Notes: generated from the sequence alone by a model not told the origin. Positions 1 to 7,367 are shown, counted from the stretch's first letter. The stretch is DNA of 18,797 nucleotides from Clostridium sp. CAG:167 (GCA_000433735.1 HF998307.1:10755-29551); one strand, 5' to 3'. Numbers and translations: made by a program.

Positions 1-1
1 C

Positions 2-235
2 GGAAGAGACATTGGACACACCAAGAACTTCAGCGAAGGCACAGCGGAAGTAATTGACCGCGAAGTGAAAAAGATCATTGATACCTGTCACGAAAAAGCA
101 ACAGGTATTTTGAAAGATCATATGGATGTATTGCACAAACTGGCAGAGCTTTTGATTGAAAAAGAGCGTATCGGCCAGGATGAGTTTAAATCGTTGTTTG
201 AGCATAATGACGAGGAAAACGGAGAAAATGAATAA
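2..235 (+). CDS. ftsH: ATP-dependent zinc metalloprotease FtsH, C-terminal end (partial)
   Basis: The window opens inside this gene; 77 codons remain before TAA. The visible peptide starts GRDIGHTKNFSEGTAEVIDR and continues with an EVKKII helix and a LAELLIEKE segment. This matches the end of the FtsH M41 peptidase domain, where family members carry GRD...(N/Y)(F/Y)SE..A..ID.EV..II followed by LAE.LLEKE.I. The acidic, Glu/Asn-rich tail after the last helix is also usual for FtsH. The AAA+ module, the HExxH zinc site and the membrane segments lie outside the window, so integrity cannot be judged. FtsH is a membrane-anchored ATP-dependent protease that degrades unassembled membrane proteins and some regulators. 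The stop overlaps the ATG of a 46-codon open frame (TAATG). Confidence 0.9.
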   Translation, partial: GRDIGHTKNFSEGTAEVIDREVKKIIDTCHEKATGILKDHMDVLHKLAELLIEKERIGQDEFKSLFEHNDEENGENE

Positions 236-375
236 TGAATTGTGCAAAAGTTCAAACGGGAGAAAAGTATTGGGTAAATTACACAAAAAAAAATGAAAAA
301 AAAGTTGATGTTTGTTCACACTTATGTAGCAAACAATGTTATAGTAACACTCGTAAACCCCAATACATTATATAG
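235..375 (+). CDS. Possible small Cys/Lys-rich peptide coupled to ftsH (46 aa)
   Basis: An ATG shares one base with the ftsH stop (TAATG), an arrangement typical of translational re-initiation, and opens a 46-codon frame ending at TAG. The peptide begins MNCAKVQTGEKYWVNYTKKN. It is very rich in Lys and Asn and holds Cys at residues 3, 27, 31 and 35, the last three as CSHLCSKQC. I do not recognise a family. Against it: the codons are A/T-rich, including a long A-run, and a promoter-like element at 337-345 lies inside it, so this could be non-coding leader that is open by chance. No other gene explains the stretch. Confidence 0.25.
   Translation: MNCAKVQTGEKYWVNYTKKNEKKVDVCSHLCSKQCYSNTRKPQYII
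315..345 (+). promoter_or_regulatory. Possible promoter with extended -10 upstream of the amylase gene
   Basis: TGTTATAGT (337-345) is an extended -10 (TGn then TATAGT). The only -35-like hexamer, TTCACA at 315-320, sits at a long spacing of 19, so recognition would rest on the extended -10. A transcript from about 352 would run through the terminator at 416-455 before the amylase gene. An imperfect inverted repeat surrounds the site: CTTATGTAGCAAA at 321-333 against TTTGCTAC (378-385) and ATAAG (391-395). Confidence 0.35.
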
Positions 376-415
376 TTTTTGCTACACCCCATAAGTAACA
401 AAAATACCTTCTCCC

Positions 416-455
416 AAAAGGACAGCATCGTGAAGCTGTCCTTTTGACTTTTATT
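416..455 (+). terminator. Rho-independent terminator between ftsH and the amylase gene
   Basis: A perfect 11-bp stem, AAAAGGACAGC (416-426) and GCTGTCCTTTT (435-445), has an 8-nt loop (ATCGTGAA) and is followed by a T-rich tail (GACTTTTATT). It lies 180 bp after the ftsH stop and 48 bp before the amylase start. It may end ftsH transcripts, act as an attenuator for the amylase, or both. Confidence 0.8.
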
Positions 456-486
456 GAGAGAAATAAAAAAATATACAGGGGAAAGG

Positions 487-540
487 ATGACGGAAACAGA
501 CTATGACAGACGGAACAATAAACAGAGCTGCCATTTTTAG
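487..540 (+). CDS. Possible upstream ORF overlapping the amylase start (17 aa)
   Basis: An ATG at 487 is preceded by AGGGG at a usual spacing of 5, giving MTETDYDRRNNKQSCHF and a TAG at 538. It overlaps the first 12 codons of the amylase gene in another frame. The amylase ATG at 503 has only a weak site of its own (CGGAAA, spacing 6). Ribosomes may therefore load first on this short frame and reach the amylase by re-initiation. No family is recognisable in so short a peptide; it is a regulatory candidate rather than a known gene. Confidence 0.3.
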   Translation: MTETDYDRRNNKQSCHF

Positions 541-2560
541 TGATGGTACCGGCAATTTTGTAAATCCGGCAGAACCAGAAATAAATTCACAAGTAGAAAT
601 CCTTTGCCGCACGGGGCGGGACGATGCTGAAAAAGTAACAACCGTTGTAGATGGCGTATGTTACGATATGTATGTGAAAGAAAGAAACAGTCAGTTTGAC
701 TACTATGCTGTAACTCTTTCACTGGAGAGTCATCAGATTTCTTATCATTTTCAGATTGAAAAAAGGGGAGAGTTGATCTGCTACAACCGTCAGGGCGTGG
801 TGGACGAGATCAACCCGTATTTTGATTTTTGCATCATACCTGGTTTTCATACTCCGGCCTGGGCAAAAGGCGCAGTTATGTACCAGATCTTTGTAGATCG
901 TTTTTATAATGGGGATTCTTCCAACGATGTAGTGGACAGAGAGTATTCTTATATTGGCGAGCCGGTGACCCGGGTAAAGGACTGGAACAAAATGCCTGCG
1001 TCTATGGGAGTCCGTGAGTTTTACGGCGGAGATTTAAAAGGCATCTGGGAAAAATTAGACTATCTCCAGGATCTGGGGGTAGAAGTGCTTTATCTGAACC
1101 CTATTTTTGTGTCCCCATCCAACCACAAATATGATACTCAGGATTATGATTATGTGGATCCTCATTACAGTGTCATCACAAAGGATGGAGGAGAGGTCCT
1201 TCCGGAGGGAGATCTGGACAATTCCCATGCAGAGCGTTATATACAGCGGGTGGTAAACAAAGAAAACTTAGAGGCCAGTAATGCGTTTTTTGCATCGTTT
1301 GTAGAAGAGGTGCATAAGCGAGGCATGAAAGTGATCCTGGACGGTGTGTTCAACCACTGTGGTTCTTTTAATAAATGGCTGGACCGGGAAAAAATATATG
1401 ACCGGGATGCAAGTTATGAAAAAGGGGCTTTTTTGACGGAAGACAGTCCGTATCATGATTTTTTCCATTTTTATCCCGATGGAAGCTGGCCGGACAATAC
1501 ACACTATGATTCCTGGTGGGGTAACGATACTTTGCCGAAGTTAAATTACGAGGAATCGGAGAAACTGGCGTCTTATGTTATGCGCATTGCAAAAAAATGG
1601 GTATCGGAACCATACAATGTGGACGGATGGCGTCTGGATGTGGCAGCAGATCTGGGACATTCAGAGGATTATAACCATGGATTCTGGAGAAAATTCCGTG
1701 AGAGCGTGAAGAAAGCGAATCCGGAGGCGATCATCCTGGCAGAGCATTATGGAGATCCTTCCCCGTGGCTGGATGGAAGCCAGTGGGATACAGTTATGAA
1801 TTATGATGCTTTTATGGAACCTGTCAGCTGGTTTTTAACAGGAATGGAAAAACACAGTGATATGGCAGCACCGGACATGATCGGTGATGCTTCTGCTTTT
1901 TTTGGTGCTATGACCGATTATGGTGCCCGTTTTACAATGCCTTCGGCACAGGTGGCCATGAATGAACTTTCCAACCACGACCATTCGAGATTTTTAACCC
2001 GTACCAACAAAAAAGTAGGACGGACTGCATTTGCCGTACCGAGGGCGGCGGATATGGGTGTAAATACGGCTGTGATGAGACAGGCGGTTGTGATGCAGAT
2101 GACATGGGTCGGAGCACCTACCCTGTATTACGGTGATGAAGCGGGTGTGTGCGGATGGACGGATCCGGATAACCGCCGCAGTTATCCATGGGGCAGAGAG
2201 GACAATGAACTGATCCGATTCCATAAAGAAATGATCCGTATCCACAGAGACTATCAGGTATTTAAGACAGGAAGTATGCTGTATCTACACGGTGAAAACG
2301 GCCTGATCGTGTACGGCCGGTTCCAGGGAGAAGAAAAGGCAGTCATTGCCGTACAGACGGGAGGAACCCAAAGAGAGATCCAAGTGGATGTATGGCGTCT
2401 GGGACTGAAGGATGGCGAAAAAATTGCTTCTATGATGACCACGGACCAGCAGGGATTTTCCATGGAAGCCCGGGTTTTGACTGTGAAAGATGGAAAGGTT
2501 TCTATCCCCGTGGGAGAAAATGGTGCGGTACTCTATAAAAGTATTCGCAATTTGATATAA
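503..2560 (+). CDS. Intracellular GH13 alpha-glucan hydrolase (neopullulanase / cyclomaltodextrinase type)
   Basis: The 685-residue protein has the GH13 barrel with all four classic regions: DGVFNH (Asp280, His285), GWRLDV with nucleophile Asp379, LAEHYG with acid/base Glu414, and SNHDHS with Asp493. Region V-like PSNHKYD is also present. About 115 residues before the barrel resemble the CBM34-like beta domain of neopullulanases and maltogenic amylases, and a beta domain closes the C-terminus. There is no signal peptide, so it should act in the cytoplasm on imported maltodextrins, cyclodextrins or pullulan fragments. ATG503 is the first in-frame start after a stop at 488. A terminator lies upstream and araA follows after 106 bp with its own promoter, so the gene may be transcribed alone. 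The exact substrate cannot be told from sequence; GH13 membership is firm. Confidence 0.9.
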   Translation: MTDGTINRAAIFSDGTGNFVNPAEPEINSQVEILCRTGRDDAEKVTTVVDGVCYDMYVKERNSQFDYYAVTLSLESHQISYHFQIEKRGELICYNRQGVVDEINPYFDFCIIPGFHTPAWAKGAVMYQIFVDRFYNGDSSNDVVDREYSYIGEPVTRVKDWNKMPASMGVREFYGGDLKGIWEKLDYLQDLGVEVLYLNPIFVSPSNHKYDTQDYDYVDPHYSVITKDGGEVLPEGDLDNSHAERYIQRVVNKENLEASNAFFASFVEEVHKRGMKVILDGVFNHCGSFNKWLDREKIYDRDASYEKGAFLTEDSPYHDFFHFYPDGSWPDNTHYDSWWGNDTLPKLNYEESEKLASYVMRIAKKWVSEPYNVDGWRLDVAADLGHSEDYNHGFWRKFRESVKKANPEAIILAEHYGDPSPWLDGSQWDTVMNYDAFMEPVSWFLTGMEKHSDMAAPDMIGDASAFFGAMTDYGARFTMPSAQVAMNELSNHDHSRFLTRTNKKVGRTAFAVPRAADMGVNTAVMRQAVVMQMTWVGAPTLYYGDEAGVCGWTDPDNRRSYPWGREDNELIRFHKEMIRIHRDYQVFKTGSMLYLHGENGLIVYGRFQGEEKAVIAVQTGGTQREIQVDVWRLGLKDGEKIASMMTTDQQGFSMEARVLTVKDGKVSIPVGENGAVLYKSIRNLI

Positions 2561-2606
2561 AATTTTAAATTTTATCTTGTAAAGAAACCCCTATGCGTTG
2601 TATAAT
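2557..2606 (+). promoter_or_regulatory. araA promoter with AT-rich upstream element
   Basis: TTGTAA (2577-2582) and a consensus TATAAT (2601-2606) are separated by 18 bp, which predicts a start near 2613. Directly upstream is a 19-bp, A/T-only near-perfect palindrome (ATAAAATTT-T-AAATTTTAT, 2557-2575) that includes the amylase stop codon. It is placed like an UP element. An AAACCCC tract at 2585-2591 in the spacer is mirrored by GGGGGTTTT at 2634-2642 in the leader, a possible operator half. Confidence 0.75.
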
Positions 2607-2628
2607 GAAAGCAAATTCATTTATAGAA

Positions 2629-2650
2629 TGTGTGGGGGTTTTCCCATACA
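2629..2650 (+). promoter_or_regulatory. Leader hairpin just before the araA ribosome site
   Basis: TGTGTGGG (2629-2636) pairs with CCCATACA (2643-2650) over 8 bp, including one G-U, around a GGTTTT loop. It ends 2 nt before the strong ribosome site AAAAGGAGG (2653-2661). It could stabilise the mRNA or affect ribosome loading; it has no T-run for termination. Confidence 0.4.
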
Positions 2651-2666
2651 GTAAAAGGAGGACGAC

Positions 2667-4163
2667 ATGTTATTATCAAAAGACTATAAGTTTTGGTTTT
2701 GTACAGGATCTCAGGATCTTTATGGAGATGAGTGTCTCGCTCATGTAGCAGAGCATTCCAAACAGATTGTGGACGCTTTGAACAAATCTGGCAAGCTTCC
2801 TTACGAAGTAGTTTGGAAACCAACCCTGATCACTAACGAATTGATCCGTAAGACTTTCAATGAGGCAAATGCAGATGAGAATTGTGCCGGTGTTATTACC
2901 TGGATGCATACATTCTCCCCAGCTAAATCCTGGATTCTTGGTCTGCAGGAGTACAGAAAGCCACTGCTTCATCTTCATACACAGTTCAATGAAGAAATTC
3001 CTTACGACACCATCGATATGGACTTCATGAACGAGAACCAGGCAGCACATGGTGACCGTGAGTATGGTCATATTGTAAGCCGTATGAGAATTGAGCGTAA
3101 AGTTGTTGTTGGTCACTGGACTGATCCTGTTATTCAGGAGAAGATTGGCGACTGGATGCGTACTGCTATCGGTATTATGGAGAGCAGCCACATTCGTGTA
3201 ATGCGTGTGGCAGATAACATGCGTAATGTTGCTGTTACAGAAGGTGATAAAGTAGAAGCTCAGATCAAATTTGGATGGGAAGTAGATGCTTACCCTGTAA
3301 ACGAGATCGCAGACTGTGTAGCTTCTGTATCCGCTTCTGATACCAACGCTTTGGTAGATGAGTATTATGACAAATATGACATTCTTCTTGAGGGAAGAGA
3401 CCCGGAAGAGTTCAAGAAACATGTAGCTGTACAGGCTCAGATCGAGCTTGGTTTTGAGAGATTTTTGAATGAGAAGAACTATCAGGCAATCGTTACTCAC
3501 TTTGGTGATCTTGGTTCCCTGAAACAGCTTCCGGGACTGGCTATCCAGAGACTGGAAGAAAAAGGATATGGTTTCGGTGCAGAGGGTGACTGGAAAGTAG
3601 CTGCTATGGTTCGTCTTATGAAGATCATGACAGCAGGCAAGAAAGATGCCAAAGGTACATCCATGTTAGAGGATTACACATACAATATGGTAAAAGGCAA
3701 AGAAGGAATCCTTCAGGCTCATATGCTTGAGATCTGTCCATCTATCGCAGACGGCCCGATCAGCATTAAATGCCAGCCACTTTCCATGGGTGATCGTGAA
3801 GATCCAGCTCGTCTGGTATTTACATCCAAAGAAGGTGCCGGAATTGCATGTTCTCTGATCGACCTTGGAAACCGTTTCCGTCTTATCATCAACGATGTTG
3901 AGTGCAAGAAGAACGAGAAACCAATGCCAAAACTTCCTGTAGCTACTAACTTCTGGACTCCACAGCCAGACCTTTACACAGGTGCTGAGGCATGGATCCT
4001 TGCAGGTGGTGCACATCATACAGCATTCACATATGACCTGACAGCAGATCAGATGGGTGAATGGGCAAATGCAATGGGCATTGAAGCTGTATACATTGAC
4101 AAGAATACAAACATCCGCGACTTCAAGCGTGACTTGATGCTGGGCGAAGTATTCTACCGCTAA
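2667..4163 (+). CDS. araA: L-arabinose isomerase
   Basis: This 498-residue protein has the usual length of AraA (about 500) and matches it end to end. It starts with the family's FW..GSQ.LYG segment (FWFCTGSQDLYGDE), followed by WMHTFSPAK and HLHTQFN. The manganese ligands are in place: Glu306 in GAEGDWK, Glu335 in MLEDYTY, His352 in AHMLEICPS and the His450/451 pair in GGAHHTAFT. It interconverts L-arabinose and L-ribulose in the cytoplasm; many family members also act slowly on D-galactose. The start follows AAAAGGAGG at spacing 5. Codon choice looks more restricted than in the neighbours (many CGT, ATC, AAG, GTA), which fits high expression and leaves long antisense frames open. araB and araD are absent from the window, so ribulose phosphorylation and epimerisation must be encoded elsewhere. 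GH43 downstream supports an arabinose role. Confidence 0.97.
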   Translation: MLLSKDYKFWFCTGSQDLYGDECLAHVAEHSKQIVDALNKSGKLPYEVVWKPTLITNELIRKTFNEANADENCAGVITWMHTFSPAKSWILGLQEYRKPLLHLHTQFNEEIPYDTIDMDFMNENQAAHGDREYGHIVSRMRIERKVVVGHWTDPVIQEKIGDWMRTAIGIMESSHIRVMRVADNMRNVAVTEGDKVEAQIKFGWEVDAYPVNEIADCVASVSASDTNALVDEYYDKYDILLEGRDPEEFKKHVAVQAQIELGFERFLNEKNYQAIVTHFGDLGSLKQLPGLAIQRLEEKGYGFGAEGDWKVAAMVRLMKIMTAGKKDAKGTSMLEDYTYNMVKGKEGILQAHMLEICPSIADGPISIKCQPLSMGDREDPARLVFTSKEGAGIACSLIDLGNRFRLIINDVECKKNEKPMPKLPVATNFWTPQPDLYTGAEAWILAGGAHHTAFTYDLTADQMGEWANAMGIEAVYIDKNTNIRDFKRDLMLGEVFYR

Positions 4164-4192
4164 GATTTATAATTTCCATAAGAAAAGCATTG

Positions 4193-4226
4193 TGGCTTGA
4201 CAGGGATTGTCTGTCAAGCCATTTTT
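4193..4226 (+). terminator. Rho-independent terminator after araA
   Basis: A perfect 11-bp stem, TGGCTTGACAG (4193-4203) and CTGTCAAGCCA (4211-4221), has a 7-nt loop and is followed by TTTTT. It separates araA from the GH43 gene, which has no evident promoter of its own and so probably depends on readthrough. The arms contain CTTGACAG/CTGTCAAG, the same inverted repeat found at the ilvE promoter. Confidence 0.85.
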
Positions 4227-4248
4227 AAACAGAAAAGAGAGGTGAAAT

Positions 4249-5598
4249 ATGAGTAAAGATGTTTTTTACCCGGCAGAGCCGCCAAAACAGCCACCGAGAA
4301 ATATTTTTGAACATATGCCAGACCGCTGTTCCGATGAAATGGGACTGTGGCTGACCCATGATCCGGCGATTTACCAGGATGATGTAACGGGAGACTACTA
4401 TATCTATGGAACCGATGCCATTGCTATGAAGTCTCCGGATCTGATCCACTGGAAAAATCTGGGCAAAGTAGTGCCGGAGCCACCGGCAGAGTCCCAGGAA
4501 TGGGTTGGTACAAAGCACATCTGGGCACCGGATATGGTAAAGGTAGGAGATGAATATCGTCTGTACTGCTCCAATTCTTCTTTCGGCTCCCAGAAATCCT
4601 GTATTTTTACAGCTGTTTCAGATAAACCGGAAGGACCTTTTGAGCCCAAAGACTGCGTGCTGAAAACCGATGAGTCCATGCCGGTAAACGGAATTGATGC
4701 CAATATCATACGGGATGTAAAAACCGGAGAAATGTATATGGTATATGGTTCATTCTGGGGAGGAATCCACATTCTGAAACTGAATGAGCAGACAGGACTG
4801 GCTGCAGAGGATGGCATTGGTACCTGCATCTGCTGTCGTCCGGCATGGCTTAGCGGAGCGGTGGAAGGTCCTTATATTATTTACAATGAGGAGACGGAGT
4901 ATTATTATCTGTTCGTTTCTTATGGATCGTTGAAAACCGATTATCAGATTCGAGTGGGCCGCAGTAAAAAGGTGACCGGTCCTTATGTGGATTACAACGG
5001 AAGAGAAATGACGGATACGGAGGATCCACATAACGAAGTGGGTTATATGGCGTATTGTGGTTATCAGTGGAGCCATGGCGTAGGCTATATGGCGCCGGGA
5101 CACAACTCTGTATTGCACGACAAGGATGGAAACTGGTATCTTGTAAATCATATTCGCCAGAAAGAGTACATAGGAGACTGGCTGGAGCCGTCAACGATGC
5201 AGATCCGTAAGATGTATTGGTCAGAAAGCGGTTGGCCGGTAGTAGCACCGGAGCCATATGCAGGAGAGATCGTCCAGGATATTCCATTGGAGAAGGTTCT
5301 TGGTAAATATGAGAGGATTACTCTGACAAAGACTCTGCCACAGGGCATCCAGACCGGAGTTCCGATGAAACTGGACCGGGGATGCTATGGAGATTATTAT
5401 GAGTGCTGTTCCATCCAGGGAACCTGGAAGTACGAAGGACATAAACTGACTATTTCATATGGTCCACATACCGAAGAAGCATTTGTAACAGCGGTATGGG
5501 ATGCAGAGAGAAATTGTCAGACCATTGGCATCTGCGGCATTTCAGAAGATGGAGTGCCATTCTGGGCCAAAAGGATTTCAGACTTGAAGCAGGGGTGA
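4249..5598 (+). CDS. Intracellular GH43 arabinanase / arabinofuranosidase-type enzyme
   Basis: The 449-residue protein has the GH43 five-bladed propeller with the catalytic acids in context: base Asp38 (THDPAIY), pKa modulator Asp150 (NGIDANI) and acid Glu206 (GAVEGPYI). His285 in APGHNSV matches the conserved His at the centre of the fold. Roughly residues 340-449 (from GKYERITL to the final WAKRI) form a beta-rich domain like the C-terminal domain of Abn2-type endo-1,5-alpha-L-arabinanases. No signal peptide is present, so it probably cuts imported arabino-oligosaccharides and feeds AraA just upstream. The start follows GAGAGGTGA (4237-4245). The final 21 bp overlap the end of the opposite gene tmcAL. 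Arabinofuranosidase or xylosidase activity cannot be excluded from sequence alone. Confidence 0.85.
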   Translation: MSKDVFYPAEPPKQPPRNIFEHMPDRCSDEMGLWLTHDPAIYQDDVTGDYYIYGTDAIAMKSPDLIHWKNLGKVVPEPPAESQEWVGTKHIWAPDMVKVGDEYRLYCSNSSFGSQKSCIFTAVSDKPEGPFEPKDCVLKTDESMPVNGIDANIIRDVKTGEMYMVYGSFWGGIHILKLNEQTGLAAEDGIGTCICCRPAWLSGAVEGPYIIYNEETEYYYLFVSYGSLKTDYQIRVGRSKKVTGPYVDYNGREMTDTEDPHNEVGYMAYCGYQWSHGVGYMAPGHNSVLHDKDGNWYLVNHIRQKEYIGDWLEPSTMQIRKMYWSESGWPVVAPEPYAGEIVQDIPLEKVLGKYERITLTKTLPQGIQTGVPMKLDRGCYGDYYECCSIQGTWKYEGHKLTISYGPHTEEAFVTAVWDAERNCQTIGICGISEDGVPFWAKRISDLKQG

Positions 5599-6705
5599 GT
5601 GCTGATATTCATTGCGCTCCATACTGCCGTATTTTCGATTCCAGATCATACGGTAAAGGTCAGAAGCCAGGATATCCTGGCGTAAAAGAGCCAGCACATC
5701 CTCTGTCAGGAGTTTTTCATCGGCTGCGAGGCGAGTGATGATATGACAGTCAGTGACTTGTTTTAACAAGTGGCTGGCTTTTTTTTTCATGCCTAAAAGC
5801 CGGAGATAAGGGATAGAAACATTGATTTCCGGCGTCAGGTCTAAGAGGCATTGCAGCAGACACCGGCGGACACGGCTTTCGGTAAAGATCCTGGTCTGGC
5901 ACTGGGTCACAAGATCAGACGCCTGATGATAGGTAGAAAGTTCTCTGCGGATGCGACCGGCAAGATCTGGTGAAATGTCTTTGTAACGGGTCAGATCCCG
6001 GCTTTTTAGCAGGCTGGCACCGATCATATCTGAAAAATCGTCCAGTGTCAGATGAGGGACATTCTCTGCTGCCATATTCTGCCGGAGAGCGGTGGCAGAT
6101 GGAAAATTCTCAGACAGAGTTTGTTCGTGATAGCCGGCCCCTTGCCGTTTGATGGTGTGGGGCTGCAAAGGGGAGTCCTGGTTCAGGATTGCCAGGCAGT
6201 ATTCCACACCCAGAGTGTTATTGGGCTGGGATAACAGGGAGGGAGACAGGTCATATTGTTGGGATAAAACCTGTTCTCTGGCGGCGGCAAAGGAGACACC
6301 TGTTTTCTGCTTTTTACGGATGGCGTCTGCCAGAGCATCCTGATCTTGGTGCAGCACCTGAGCAGTTTTTTCAAAAAGACGAATCTCGCCCCATTCACTG
6401 CCAAAGCAGAGATCTGTTACGAAGCCTAAGGCGGACAGGGCGCACACACCTCCCGCAGCAAAGTCTCCGGCGCTGGAGAGGGCGTAGCGCACCGGCAGTT
6501 CCAAAACCAGGTCGGCGCCTCCCTCCAATGCCTGTTTTGTGCGGGTGTATTTGTCCAGTGCCGCCGGTTCACCACGCTGGACAAAATCGCCGCTCATGAG
6601 ACAGACGGTATAGTCGGATCCGGTTAATTCTTTGGCTTGTTCTATTAAATATTTGTGGCCATCATGAAATGGATTGAATTCACATATGATTCCGGTAACT
6701 CTCAC
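5578..6705 (-). CDS. tmcAL: tRNA(Met) cytidine acetate ligase (TmcAL / YlbM)
   Basis: TmcAL uses acetate and ATP to make N4-acetylcytidine at the wobble position of elongator tRNA-Met. The N-terminus VTGIICEFNPFHDGHKYLI carries the nucleotidyltransferase HxGH motif (NPFHDGH, His14 and His17). SGDFVQRGEPA, LELPVRYALSSA and the PNNTLGVEY segment are family signatures. I chose GTG at 6705 (375 aa): it follows AAGGAGG at spacing 6 and puts the conserved VTGII at residue 3. An in-frame ATG at 6753 would add 16 non-conserved residues (MHGEAVHTYYHARRNS), but it overlaps the stop of the SGNH gene as TGATG, so a coupled longer form is possible. The coding strand has A9 at 5787-5779 (codons for MKKKA). 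The last 21 bp overlap the GH43 end. Confidence 0.92.
   Translation of the reverse strand: MRVTGIICEFNPFHDGHKYLIEQAKELTGSDYTVCLMSGDFVQRGEPAALDKYTRTKQALEGGADLVLELPVRYALSSAGDFAAGGVCALSALGFVTDLCFGSEWGEIRLFEKTAQVLHQDQDALADAIRKKQKTGVSFAAAREQVLSQQYDLSPSLLSQPNNTLGVEYCLAILNQDSPLQPHTIKRQGAGYHEQTLSENFPSATALRQNMAAENVPHLTLDDFSDMIGASLLKSRDLTRYKDISPDLAGRIRRELSTYHQASDLVTQCQTRIFTESRVRRCLLQCLLDLTPEINVSIPYLRLLGMKKKASHLLKQVTDCHIITRLAADEKLLTEDVLALLRQDILASDLYRMIWNRKYGSMERNEYQHSPLLQV
5748..5787 (+). terminator. Terminator for GH43 transcripts, embedded in tmcAL antisense
   Basis: On the + strand, 5748-5762 pairs with 5765-5779. The stem has 15 positions with one G-G mismatch and two G-U pairs; its core is ACTTGTT-TT-AACAAGT. 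Nine T residues (5779-5787) follow directly. This is the classic form of an intrinsic terminator. It lies 150 bp past the GH43 stop, inside the opposite gene, where the same bases encode MKKKASHLLKQVTDC of TmcAL. Confidence 0.65.
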
Positions 6706-6752
6706 AGAATTCCTCCTTGCGTGATAATAGGTATGTACTGCTTCCCCGTGCA

Positions 6753-7367
6753 TCAGAAATTCATGGATCGTAATTTCTCATAAACAGCGTGAGCCAGGGA
6801 ACGGTGTCCGTCAGGGGTGATGTGGACACTGTCAATATCCGACACTTCGGCGTAGTCCCCTGCATCTAAAAACCAGGCACCGCAGGCATCGGCCGTTTCC
6901 CGCAGGGCAGAAGATAACTGGTGGGATACCGCTACAGATTCCGGCGGAAAGTCGGCGGCACAGGGGCCGGTGGACATTTTTTCACCCAGAGGTACAGGAC
7001 TTACGATCAGAAGAGCATGGGATGCCTGCTGTATTTTTTCCGCCAGGATCCGGAGGCGGCTGGCGATGGCTTCCGGAGAAGGGGAAAAACATATTTTCAG
7101 ATCATTGGTCCCAAGCATAAGGATCGTAAGATCCAGCGGCTCATGGGTCTCCAGACACAGATCAAGGTAATCCAGTGCGTTCCGCCCCGGCCATACCGGG
7201 TCATCCAAACCGGTGGTGCGCCCGTTCAGGCCTTCCTCGTGGATCCAGTAGTCTTTTCCCAACAGGGAGGACAGCACCCTGGTCCAGCGGGTGTGTTCAT
7301 CCAGCCGGCCGCCAAAAGGGATCAGTCCATAAGTATTTGAATCTCCAAAACATAATATATTTTTCAT
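6753..7367 (-). CDS. SGNH/GDSL-family esterase or acyltransferase
   Basis: The protein has 204 residues in the SGNH hydrolase fold. Block I is FGDSNTYG with nucleophile Ser10. Block II glycine lies in EEGLNGRTT, block III is MLGTNDLK with Asn88, and block V is DSVH with Asp179 and His182. The pattern FGDS..G, RW..VL, EEGL..RTT..DDP and LDL.I.MLGTND follows arylesterases related to the Mycobacterium smegmatis acyltransferase MsAct, so the substrate is probably a small acyl ester or acetylated sugar. There is no signal peptide. ATG7367 follows GGGAGGTAATA and puts the conserved KNILCFGDS at the N-terminus; an upstream ATG at 7385 would add MLWEVI with no ribosome site. It is the first gene of a unit with tmcAL, whose GTG lies 47 bp downstream. 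Confidence 0.88.
   Translation of the reverse strand: MKNILCFGDSNTYGLIPFGGRLDEHTRWTRVLSSLLGKDYWIHEEGLNGRTTGLDDPVWPGRNALDYLDLCLETHEPLDLTILMLGTNDLKICFSPSPEAIASRLRILAEKIQQASHALLIVSPVPLGEKMSTGPCAADFPPESVAVSHQLSSALRETADACGAWFLDAGDYAEVSDIDSVHITPDGHRSLAHAVYEKLRSMNF

Noticed and set aside
444..477. TTGACT with TATACA as an amylase promoter
   Set aside because: The spacing is 22 bp; the alternative TTTATT at spacing 17 matches the -35 in only three bases.
2676..3500. A 274-codon open frame antisense to araA
   Set aside because: It mirrors the araA frame, has no ribosome site or domain, and its openness follows from the biased codons of araA.
4198..4226. TTGACA in the araA terminator as a promoter for GH43
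   Set aside because: At spacing 17 the -10 position reads ATTTTT, and the hexamer is explained by the terminator stem.
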